This document shows positions 57,395 to 64,000 of a stretch of 64,000 bases of DNA, in pieces. Position numbers and translations under genes: made by a program. The stretch's first letter is position 1. Each line of letters opens with the position of its first letter. This stretch comes from an uncultured Paracoccaceae bacterium (GTDB lineage: Bacteria; Pseudomonadota; Alphaproteobacteria; Rhodobacterales; Rhodobacteraceae): NCBI GenBank assembly GCA_947489445.1, contig CANLDN010000011.1:1-64000 (forward strand), given 5' to 3'. The notes below the pieces were generated by a model that was not told the DNA's origin, did not search any database, and was given only the letters and a program-made list of their open reading frames with translations.

Positions 57395-58717
57395 ATGACA
57401 ACGAATATCAAAATTTCATCGGTTGGTTTTGCGGCATTCATCGCACTATCGATTGCACTACCACAGCCAGTTCAAGCGCAGGCATTGAACGTTACCTGTG
57501 ACGCGCCGGATACCGGCGGCACAGCCACCAATCTATGCGACAATGCAGATATGGATGCAGTTGAAACTGCTGTGAACCAAAATGCATCTGATATTGCCAA
57601 TAACGCGACCGCTGCGGGCAATGCCCAAACAGCTGCGAATAATGCGCAGACGGCTGCAAACGGCGCACAAACGACTGCAAACGCCGCACAGACAACAGCA
57701 AACACCGCGCAGACAACAGCAAATGCCGCCCAAAGCACTGCGGCGGCGGCACAAGCTGCTGCCGGGACGGCACAAACTGCCGCCGGGACTGCACAAACCA
57801 CAGCCGACAATGCGCAAACAGCCGCGAACAACGCGCAGAACACAGCAAACGGTGCGCAGACAAAAGCAGACACAAATGCCGACAACATTGTGGCAAATAC
57901 CGCCGGGATCGCGTCGAATGATCTGGACATCGCCGCGAACACGAACGCCATTGCGTCAAACGATCAGGACATTGCCGCGAACACTGCTGCAATTTTGTCC
58001 AATGATCAGGACATTGCGGCGAACACGAGCGCGATTGAGTCAAACGATCAAGACATCGCTGCTAACACGACCGCGATTGAATCGAACGATCAAGACATTG
58101 CCGCCAACACCGCTGCGATTGAATCCAATGATCAGGACATTGCCGCGAACACCACTGCAATAGAGTCAAATGATCAGGACATTGCCACCAACACCGCTGC
58201 GATTGAGTCGAACGATCAAGACATCGCTGCTAACACGACCGCGATCGAATCGAACGATCAGGACATCGCGGCGAACACGACTGCGATCGAGTCAAACGAT
58301 CAGGATATTGCTGCCAACACGACCGCCATTGAGTCGAATGATCAGGACATCGCCACCAACGCGACCAATATCGCCGCGAACGTGACAAACATCGCGACCA
58401 ACGCCGCAGGCATTGCCACAAACGCTGGCAATATCGCAACAAACACCGCTGACATTGCGACAAACGCCGCCGATATTGCGGACCTGCGAACCGACATGAA
58501 CCAAGGTCTTGCAATGGCAAACGCAATGGAAGTCTTCGCGCCGGAGGCAGGGTCAAACTTCCGTATGAATGTCGGTACGGGCTTTCATGATGGAGAGGCC
58601 GCATTTGGCATCACCGGAACGGGCCGTGTCGGCGGCAATGGAACACTTGTCTACTTCGGCATCGCTGGTGCCGAAGGGACGACAGCAGGCAAAGCCGGTG
58701 TTTCCTTCCAGTGGTAA
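57395..58717 (+). CDS. YadA-like trimeric coiled-coil adhesin with tandem repeats
   Basis: A 440-residue secreted protein. A signal peptide (ISSVGFAAFIALSIALPQPVQAQ) precedes a short region with two cysteines (TCDAPD, NLCDN), a run of seven-residue A-x-T-x-A-N-A-Q-type repeats (about 70-160), eleven 14-residue repeats of the form SNDQDIAANTTAIE (about 173-326), then coiled-coil NIATNAADIADLRTDMNQGLAMANAM and a 70-residue C terminus (FRMNVGTGFHDGEAAFGITGTGRVG ... VSFQW) ending in a typical outer-membrane beta-strand. This fits a trimeric autotransporter (YadA-type anchor) but is short and has no head domain. Probably a cell-surface adhesin. GGAG precedes ATG 57395. Confidence 0.8.
   Translation: MTTNIKISSVGFAAFIALSIALPQPVQAQALNVTCDAPDTGGTATNLCDNADMDAVETAVNQNASDIANNATAAGNAQTAANNAQTAANGAQTTANAAQTTANTAQTTANAAQSTAAAAQAAAGTAQTAAGTAQTTADNAQTAANNAQNTANGAQTKADTNADNIVANTAGIASNDLDIAANTNAIASNDQDIAANTAAILSNDQDIAANTSAIESNDQDIAANTTAIESNDQDIAANTAAIESNDQDIAANTTAIESNDQDIATNTAAIESNDQDIAANTTAIESNDQDIAANTTAIESNDQDIAANTTAIESNDQDIATNATNIAANVTNIATNAAGIATNAGNIATNTADIATNAADIADLRTDMNQGLAMANAMEVFAPEAGSNFRMNVGTGFHDGEAAFGITGTGRVGGNGTLVYFGIAGAEGTTAGKAGVSFQW
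57911..58372 (+). repeat. Eleven tandem 42-base repeats inside the adhesin gene
   Basis: Eleven consecutive 42-base units encode [AEL]-SND(Q/L)DIA-(A/T)-N-x-x-x-I. The units differ mainly by synonymous changes and by S/A/T swaps at positions 11-12. The exact period (14 residues, two heptads) keeps coiled-coil phase, so copy number could change by recombination without harm. Confidence 0.92.
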
Positions 58718-59286
58718 AACAGCGCAGCGCCCCTATTCCGGGACTGATAATTGGCGGGCTTTTGTCCGCCAATGCTGTGTGCGCACAGACTGATTGTCTG
58801 CTGCAATTCGATGCGAATGATCAAGTCGATCTGGCAACACTGGCCGAGACACTGAACACATGCGCCAATTCCGGGGATGATGCGCTCTGGTATGAAATCA
58901 TGGACCGGGGGTCTTACAGGTTCATCTATACCGCCCCCGAAGGTGCCCAAGACCGCCAAATCACGGGAATTTCGCATGTTGACTGGGCATCAACCGTCCC
59001 CATGGCGTTGGGCACCGTTTTTGGGTTTCGGGCGATTGGCGTCACCGATGACGATATGGTAGGTCAAACGGTCGAGATCATCACACATCTGCCTGACGGC
59101 CCGGACGGGCCGCGCCCACCGCAAGTCACGACCAAGCCGATCATACCCGGCGCGTTAGAGGCGGTGCTGTTCCTGATCGGATCAGAGCAGTTTTTGATCC
59201 CCGGCGAATGGCGGATTGAACTGCGCCATCGCGGCCGCATTCTGGCGGCCCAACGGTTTTTGTTGTCAGACGTGGCGCGACCTTAG
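58711..59286 (+). CDS. Secreted protein of unknown function, coupled to the adhesin gene
   Basis: A 191-residue protein with a signal peptide (RSAPIPGLIIGGLLSANAVCAQ) and one likely disulphide (DCLLQ, NTCAN). The middle holds SHVDWASTVPMALGTVFGFRAIGVTDDD and the end EFLIPGEWRIELRHRGR-like text (FLIPGEWRIELRHRGRI), a pattern of a small beta-sandwich (perhaps DUF3859-like, unsure). Start is GTG 58711, which overlaps the adhesin stop by seven bases, so the two are translationally coupled and may work together at the surface. Confidence 0.65.
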   Translation: MVKQRSAPIPGLIIGGLLSANAVCAQTDCLLQFDANDQVDLATLAETLNTCANSGDDALWYEIMDRGSYRFIYTAPEGAQDRQITGISHVDWASTVPMALGTVFGFRAIGVTDDDMVGQTVEIITHLPDGPDGPRPPQVTTKPIIPGALEAVLFLIGSEQFLIPGEWRIELRHRGRILAAQRFLLSDVARP

Positions 59287-60995
59287 TCGCGGGTCCCGGC
59301 AAACCGCGCGGCCCAGTCTTCGCGTTCGTCATCCGTGATCTTGCGGAACAGGTTTTCCGGCACGGTAAAGCTGTGACCGGCGGGCAGGGCCTGCAAGGCA
59401 GCAGCCACATCCGTGGGCCAATCGGTATCATCTGTCTGCATCGCCGCAATCATATCCGCTGCTGCATCGGGGATGTAGGCATCTGACAGAATTGCATAAA
59501 CCCGGATCAGGTTCAGCCCAACCCGCACCTGCATCGCGGCTGTTTCCGGATCGGTCTTGAAGGTGGTCCAGGGGGCCGCCGCTTGCAAATACTCATTCCC
59601 CAGCACCCAAATACCGCGCAATTCAGAAGCAGCCTTGCGGACTTCAATGGCGTCCATAAATCCTTCATAAGCGCGCAGCCGGGTGGACAAGTCAGCGATC
59701 AACGCCTCTTCTGCGGGGCCATAGGTGCCGCCCTCTGGCACAGCCTCGCCGAACTTTGACCGGCAGAACTTGGTGATGCGGCTCACAAAATTGCCCAACA
59801 CGTCGGCCAAATCTTTGTTCACATCGGTTTGGAAGGTCTCCCAAGTGAATTCCGCATCGGACGTTTCCGGTGCGTGGCTCAACAACCACCAGCGCCAATA
59901 ATCCGGCGGCAGGATTTCCAACGCCTGATCCATGAACACACCGCGCCCGCGCGAGGTGCTGAACTGGCCGCCGTCATAATTGAGGTAGTTGAACGATTTG
60001 ATGTAATCGACCAGTTTCCACGGCTCTTGACTGCCCAGAATAGTCGCTGGAAATGACAGCGTATGAAACGGTACATTATCCTTGCCCATAAATTGGGTAT
60101 AGGTGACGTCATCAGCCCCTTTATCGGTGCGCCACCAACGTTCCCAATCCGTACCCTTGCCCGCATCCTGCCATTCCTGCGCGCAGGCAATGTATTCGAT
60201 GGGTGCATCGAACCAGACATAGAACACCTTACCCTCCATGCCGGGCCACGTTTGGTCACCTTGTTTAACCGGAATGCCCCAATCCAGATCGCGGGTGATC
60301 CCGCGATCTTGCAAGCCATCCCCATCGTTCAACCACTTCTTGGCGATGGATGTGGTTAAGATCGGCCAGTCTTTCTTGCTATCGATCCATGCGGCAAGAT
60401 CATCTTTTAACTCAGACTGGCGCAGGTAGAGATGCTTGGTCTCACGCACCTCCAACTCGGTCGATCCCGAAATGGTTGAATGCGCATTAATCAGGTCAGT
60501 AGGATCCAACTGCTTGGTGCAATTGTCGCACTGATCCCCACGCGCGCTTTCAAACCCGCAATTGGGGCAGGTGCCTTCGATATAACGGTCCGGCAGGAAC
60601 CGGCCATCGGCCACGGAATAGACCTGTTCCTCGGTCACTTCCTTGATCAAGCCAACCTCGGCCAGCCGCCCGGCAAAGGTCTGGGTTAATGCATGGTTTT
60701 GCGGTGAAGACGACCGACCGAAATGATCAAACGACAGCCGAAACCCATCCGCAATCTGCGCCTGCACAGCATGCATTTCGGCGCAGTATTCTGCCACAGG
60801 CTTGCCGGCTTTGGCCGCCGCCAGCTCTGCCGGGGTGCCATGCTCATCGGTGGCGCATAAAAACAGCACCTCATGCCCGCGCTGGCGCAGATAGCGGGCA
60901 TAAAGGTCCGCAGGCAACTGACTGCCCACCAGATTGCCCAGATGTTTGATCCCATTGATATAAGGGATCGCAGATGTGATCAGATGGCGTGCCAT
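59283..60995 (-). CDS. metG: Methionyl-tRNA synthetase
   Basis: A 570-residue class I synthetase. The HIGH-like site reads YINGIKHLGNLVGSQ, the zinc-binding insert has C-PN-C-G...C-DN-C (CPNCGFESARGDQCDNC), WKLVDYIKSFNYLNYDGGQFSTSRGRGVF contains the KMSKS-equivalent loop (here FSTSRG), and WRWWLLSHAPETSDAEFTWETF is the conserved anticodon-domain approach. No C-terminal tRNA-binding EMAP domain is present. ATG 60995 (MARHLITSAIPY) matches the family. Converges with the secreted protein gene, overlapping it by four bases. Confidence 0.95.
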   Translation of the reverse strand: MARHLITSAIPYINGIKHLGNLVGSQLPADLYARYLRQRGHEVLFLCATDEHGTPAELAAAKAGKPVAEYCAEMHAVQAQIADGFRLSFDHFGRSSSPQNHALTQTFAGRLAEVGLIKEVTEEQVYSVADGRFLPDRYIEGTCPNCGFESARGDQCDNCTKQLDPTDLINAHSTISGSTELEVRETKHLYLRQSELKDDLAAWIDSKKDWPILTTSIAKKWLNDGDGLQDRGITRDLDWGIPVKQGDQTWPGMEGKVFYVWFDAPIEYIACAQEWQDAGKGTDWERWWRTDKGADDVTYTQFMGKDNVPFHTLSFPATILGSQEPWKLVDYIKSFNYLNYDGGQFSTSRGRGVFMDQALEILPPDYWRWWLLSHAPETSDAEFTWETFQTDVNKDLADVLGNFVSRITKFCRSKFGEAVPEGGTYGPAEEALIADLSTRLRAYEGFMDAIEVRKAASELRGIWVLGNEYLQAAAPWTTFKTDPETAAMQVRVGLNLIRVYAILSDAYIPDAAADMIAAMQTDDTDWPTDVAAALQALPAGHSFTVPENLFRKITDDEREDWAARFAGTRD

Positions 60996-61126
60996 GGTGT
61001 TCGTCCCGATAGGTTTCCGCCTATCTAGCGGGGCAAGGCGGCGGTGACCAGATGCTGTGTGGCTGGCGTTTTGGCCCAAGGGTGGCTAAATGAAATGCAA
61101 CAGCCCGCCCACGCAGGAGAAACACC

Positions 61127-61591
61127 ATGAAAACGCTGATCCCCGTAATTGTGGCCGCGACACTTGCGAATGTTGCGCAAGCGCAGGATGTCTATGTCGG
61201 CGGCAGCCTTGATTATCACTTCCCGCATTCAGGTGATGCGCAGACGGTGGGGTCACTGATTGCCGGATTGGAAATTGATGCAGGTTCGTTTTCCATCATT
61301 GGAGAGGCAGAGTATGGCGTGCAAGTCGCCGGCGATAACGACTATGACACTGCGCGGGTACGGGTTTTGGGTAGCTATGACTGGGGTGACTACGCGCTCC
61401 GGGCTGGGGGCGGCATCACCGAATACTATTTCGGCGAGGACAGCGCGGGCGGATACAATTTCGGCTTCGGGGCCGAGCGTACTGTATCGGCTAACATGTC
61501 AGTCCGGGGTGAGCTGATCCGCGATTTCATGAACAATACGTTCACCTCTGCGGTGACGACAACGCGGGTGGCGGTTGTCTACAACTTCTAA
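61127..61591 (+). CDS. Small outer-membrane beta-barrel-like protein
   Basis: A 154-residue protein with a signal peptide (MKTLIPVIVAATLANVAQAQ) and alternating hydrophobic/aromatic strands (DVYVGGSLDYHF, GSFSIIGEAEYGVQVAG, ARVRVLGSYDWGDYALRAGGG, GYNFGFGAERTVSANMSVRGELIRDFM) ending in VAVVYNF, a C-terminal aromatic residue as required for outer-membrane insertion. It fits an eight-stranded OmpA/OprF-like barrel without periplasmic domain. GCAGGAGAAACACC precedes the ATG. Function unknown, perhaps porin- or adhesin-like. Confidence 0.75.
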   Translation: MKTLIPVIVAATLANVAQAQDVYVGGSLDYHFPHSGDAQTVGSLIAGLEIDAGSFSIIGEAEYGVQVAGDNDYDTARVRVLGSYDWGDYALRAGGGITEYYFGEDSAGGYNFGFGAERTVSANMSVRGELIRDFMNNTFTSAVTTTRVAVVYNF

Positions 61592-62811
61592 CGATCCCGG
61601 CTGCGGCCCAGCAATCTGCCGATCAGAAAACTGGTGCGCGGGGCATAGATGTAACGTGTGCGGTCTTCTGGCGCGCGACGGACCCGCATGCGGCTTAATC
61701 CGAATAAAATCAAAGCGATATGCCCGGCTGAGATAAAGTAGAACAGCGCCGCCGGACCAAATGCCGCGATCAGTGCGGATGTGGTGTAGGGCGCTGCAAT
61801 CGCGCCAACTGCAAAGAAAAACATGAGTGCGGCTGATAGCTCCACCCGTTGATCTGACGTGGCAAAATCGTGGGCATGGGCCGTGGCGACTGAATAGATG
61901 GGAAAGGTGGTGAGCCCGAAAAAGCCAGCGGCCAGCAAGACCATCGTCGTTCCGTTGCCGGAGGTGCTAACCGTGAAAACACAGGCAAAAACAGCGGCCA
62001 CCGACAGACCGATCATCACCCAGCGCCGGTCATATTTATCCGCCAGCCAGCCCACCGGATATTGCGCCAGCGCGCCGCCCGCGACGAAAGCGGCCAGGAA
62101 ATACCCAATCTGATCGGCGCCCAACCCGACCGCCTGCCCGTATATCGGCCCCACCATCCGGAACGATGCGCTTGATAAAGCGGCAACCAACACGGCCGCG
62201 ACCCCAAGCGGCGAACAAGCCCAGGCAAGGGCAGGGCGCAACCGTGTCGCCTTGGGCGTTTCAGGTTGCGGGATCCGCGTCAAGGCGAGCGGCAACAGCG
62301 ACGCACAGCATAAGATCGTCAAGATATTATAGGCGATATAGGTTTCCAGATTGGCCAGCGCCCCGATCATGAACTGCGCCACAAAAGACGCGCCCATATC
62401 CGCGATGCGGTAGCTGCCCATAGCCCGCCCCCGGGTTTCATTGGTCACTTTGGCCTGCAACCATGCCTCGATCACAGTATAGCAGCCTGCGATGCAAATC
62501 CCCGATCCAATCCGAAAAAGCGCCCAGAACCAAGGGTCGGCGATGACCACATGGGCCGCAAGCCCGATTGCTCCCATAGCGGTGAAGGTCGCATAAGCAC
62601 GGCTATGCCCGACGCTACCCATCAGGCGCGGCGCCCACCAGCAGCCGATGAAAAATCCAAAGAAATGCGCAGAACCCAGAAAGCCGACCTCAGCCGTGGA
62701 AAACCCCGCGCTCAGGCCCGTCAACGCGTCCAGCGGGCCAACGCCACCAGAGGAAAGCTGCAACAGGGCGACCGACAAAAACAAAGCCGCAAAGGAAATC
62801 ATCATGCGCAT
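61588..62811 (-). CDS. MFS transporter, YcaD-like
   Basis: A 407-residue permease with about twelve helices (ISFAALFLSVALLQLSSGGVGPLDAL, GFLGSAHFFGFFIGCWWAPRLMGSVGHSRAYATFTAMGAIGLAAHV, AYNILTILCCASLLPLALT). The first loop WAPRLMGSVGHSR and YPVGWLADKYDRRWVMIGL are the MFS motif A equivalents, and the layout resembles YcaD-type permeases. Overlaps the beta-barrel gene by four bases at the 3' end. Substrate unknown. Confidence 0.8.
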   Translation of the reverse strand: MRMMISFAALFLSVALLQLSSGGVGPLDALTGLSAGFSTAEVGFLGSAHFFGFFIGCWWAPRLMGSVGHSRAYATFTAMGAIGLAAHVVIADPWFWALFRIGSGICIAGCYTVIEAWLQAKVTNETRGRAMGSYRIADMGASFVAQFMIGALANLETYIAYNILTILCCASLLPLALTRIPQPETPKATRLRPALAWACSPLGVAAVLVAALSSASFRMVGPIYGQAVGLGADQIGYFLAAFVAGGALAQYPVGWLADKYDRRWVMIGLSVAAVFACVFTVSTSGNGTTMVLLAAGFFGLTTFPIYSVATAHAHDFATSDQRVELSAALMFFFAVGAIAAPYTTSALIAAFGPAALFYFISAGHIALILFGLSRMRVRRAPEDRTRYIYAPRTSFLIGRLLGRSRDR

Positions 62812-62940
62812 GTGGCGGACATTGCGCCGGGCTTTGGCGGGATACTAGAGCGGAATCGACAGGCCGCGTCGCGTTTGTGCCCTTGTCATTGGGCATCGGC
62901 ACATTAGGGTCCTGCTGAAACCCTATTTTGAGGCAGATAC

Positions 62941-63984
62941 ATGAAAAAACTCCCCCTTGGCCGCACCGATATTATTGTCAGCGATTGGTGCCTTGGGTCC
63001 ATGACCTTTGGCAACCAGACCCCGGAAAAAGATGCCCATACCCAGATCGATATGGCGCTGGACGCGGGCATCAACTTCATCGACACGGCCGAGATGTATC
63101 CCGTCAACCCGATCCGCGCGGAAACGGTGGGCCTGTCTGAACAGGTGATCGGCAATTGGGTGACCAGAACGGGGCGACGGGACGATATTGTCATCGCAAC
63201 CAAAGTGTCAGGCAATAACCCCGGCTGGGTGCGCGACGGGCGCGGCTATGACGGCGCTGTCATCCGCGAAGCGGTCGAGACATCGTTGAAACGTCTACAG
63301 ACTGACTTTATTGACCTTTACCAGATGCATTGGCCCATCCGCGGCTCTTACATGTTTCGCCAGAACTGGACCTACGACCCCTCCAGCCAGAACCGGCAAC
63401 AAACGCTGGACCACATGATGGATGTGCTTGAGGCACTGGATCAGGTCGTAAAGGCTGGCAAGGTGCGGGCGATTGGTATGTCCAACGAAAGCGCCTGGGG
63501 CATGACGAAATGGATCGATCAGGCAGAGACTGCAGTGCTGCCGCGCATGGCCTCCGTTCAGAACGAATATTCACTGCTGTGCCGCCTATACGATACCGAC
63601 ATGGCCGAAATGGCGGTGAACGAAGATGTGACGCTGCTGTCCTTCTCACCGCTTGCCTGCGGTCTGTTGACGGGAAAATACCAAAACGGGGCGATCCCTG
63701 ATGGCAGTCGCATGGCGATTAACGGTGATCTTGGCGGACGTGTGACAGACCGGGTCTGGCCTGCGACGCAAGCCTATCTTGATCTTGCCACCGCCCATGA
63801 TCTGGACCCGGTGCATATGGCGATGGCGTGGCAGCGGACGCGGCCTTTCCCGGTATCCGCGATCTTCGGGGCGACAACATCGGCACAGTTGGCGCAGATA
63901 TTGGCAGGCAAGGATGTTGTGCTGTCCGATGATCTGACGGATGAAATTGACCAGCTGCACCGCGCCAACCCCATGCCCTACTGA
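62941..63984 (+). CDS. Aldo/keto reductase (Tas-like)
   Basis: A 347-residue NADP(H)-dependent oxidoreductase of the AKR fold. Seen: LPLGRTDIIVSDWCLGSMTFG, FIDTAEMYPVNP (Asp-Tyr of the tetrad), IATKVSGN (Lys), DFIDLYQMHWP (His), and IGMSNESAWGMTKWI. It is close to E. coli Tas and the plant-like AKR branch that reduces unknown carbonyl compounds. The C terminus (DEIDQLHRANPMPY) is complete before the window end. Substrate not known. Confidence 0.87.
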   Translation: MKKLPLGRTDIIVSDWCLGSMTFGNQTPEKDAHTQIDMALDAGINFIDTAEMYPVNPIRAETVGLSEQVIGNWVTRTGRRDDIVIATKVSGNNPGWVRDGRGYDGAVIREAVETSLKRLQTDFIDLYQMHWPIRGSYMFRQNWTYDPSSQNRQQTLDHMMDVLEALDQVVKAGKVRAIGMSNESAWGMTKWIDQAETAVLPRMASVQNEYSLLCRLYDTDMAEMAVNEDVTLLSFSPLACGLLTGKYQNGAIPDGSRMAINGDLGGRVTDRVWPATQAYLDLATAHDLDPVHMAMAWQRTRPFPVSAIFGATTSAQLAQILAGKDVVLSDDLTDEIDQLHRANPMPY

Positions 63985-64000
63985 TTGATGTTCTGAGGGT

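Noticed and set aside
57911..58372. Regular 42-base direct repeats resembling a CRISPR array
   Set aside because: There are no unique spacers; the repeats are contiguous and encode an uninterrupted 14-residue protein repeat in the adhesin gene, and no cas genes are near.
1..64000. tRNA, rRNA, insertion sequences, prophage or plasmid origin
   Set aside because: No cloverleaf, rRNA segment, transposase, integrase or replication gene was recognised on either strand.

Overview
The window looks like chromosomal DNA of a marine alphaproteobacterium of the Rhodobacterales (Roseobacter group, Paracoccaceae). Evidence is the moderately GC-rich coding, TRAP-type binding proteins, the NepR/EcfG/PhyR general stress module, IhfB next to a LapA-like protein, trpFB, and the close resemblance of the photoactive yellow protein (PYP) and tyrosine ammonia-lyase to the Rhodobacter versions as I remember them. 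No rRNA, tRNA, insertion sequence, phage or CRISPR array was recognised.

Layout. 0-6.7 kb: a TRAP binding protein cut by the window edge, a threonine dehydratase-like enzyme, RpiB, GNAT, IhfB, LapA-like, TrpF and TrpB. 6.8-8.4 kb: two paralogous secreted proteins with extreme Asp/Glu tails, followed by a membrane-anchored LuxR-type regulator. 8.4-16 kb: DUF4893, DUF2237, serine hydrolase, DUF2332, peptidyl-tRNA hydrolase, a MerR/CDF metal-efflux pair with a recognisable MerR-type promoter, a TadG-like von Willebrand protein, and ribosomal protein L25. 16-24 kb: stress protein, MFS, lactate dehydrogenase family, TrpA, YchF, and a DUF4130/radical-SAM DNA repair pair. 24-30.6 kb: a surface-glycan island with four glycosyl/pyruvyl transferases, NeuB- and NeuA-like enzymes and a tyrosine phosphatase-like protein.

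30.7-51.4 kb is the most striking part: a PYP and gas-vesicle supercluster. On the + strand lie a soluble multi-PAS chemoreceptor, a triple-CheW protein and a tyrosine ammonia-lyase (makes p-coumarate). Converging on the - strand is a long, tightly overlapping array: an unknown 141-residue protein, PYP, two related unknown proteins, p-coumarate:CoA ligase, gvpN, a small coiled-coil protein, gvpO, a gvpJ-like gene, gvpH, gvpF, gvpG, a Cdc48-type AAA ATPase, three more GvpF/L proteins, a second gvpJ-like gene, gvpK, a 397-residue unknown helical protein and gvpA. Thus chromophore synthesis (tyrosine to p-coumarate to p-coumaroyl-CoA), the blue-light receptor and the flotation organelle are encoded together, suggesting light-controlled buoyancy and motility. 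A divergent + strand trio (52, 172 and 205 residues) next to pyp includes a third member of the unknown family.

51.7-64 kb: a phosphate-binding-like/OmpA fusion, two orphan TRAP binding proteins, the general stress response locus (ecfG, a 54-residue nepR, phyR, with an EcfG-type promoter), a YadA-like coiled-coil protein with eleven 14-residue repeats, MetG, a small beta-barrel, an MFS transporter and an aldo/keto reductase. Coordinates of start codons were chosen from family length, ribosome-binding sites and gene overlaps; all functional calls are from reading the sequence without database searches.
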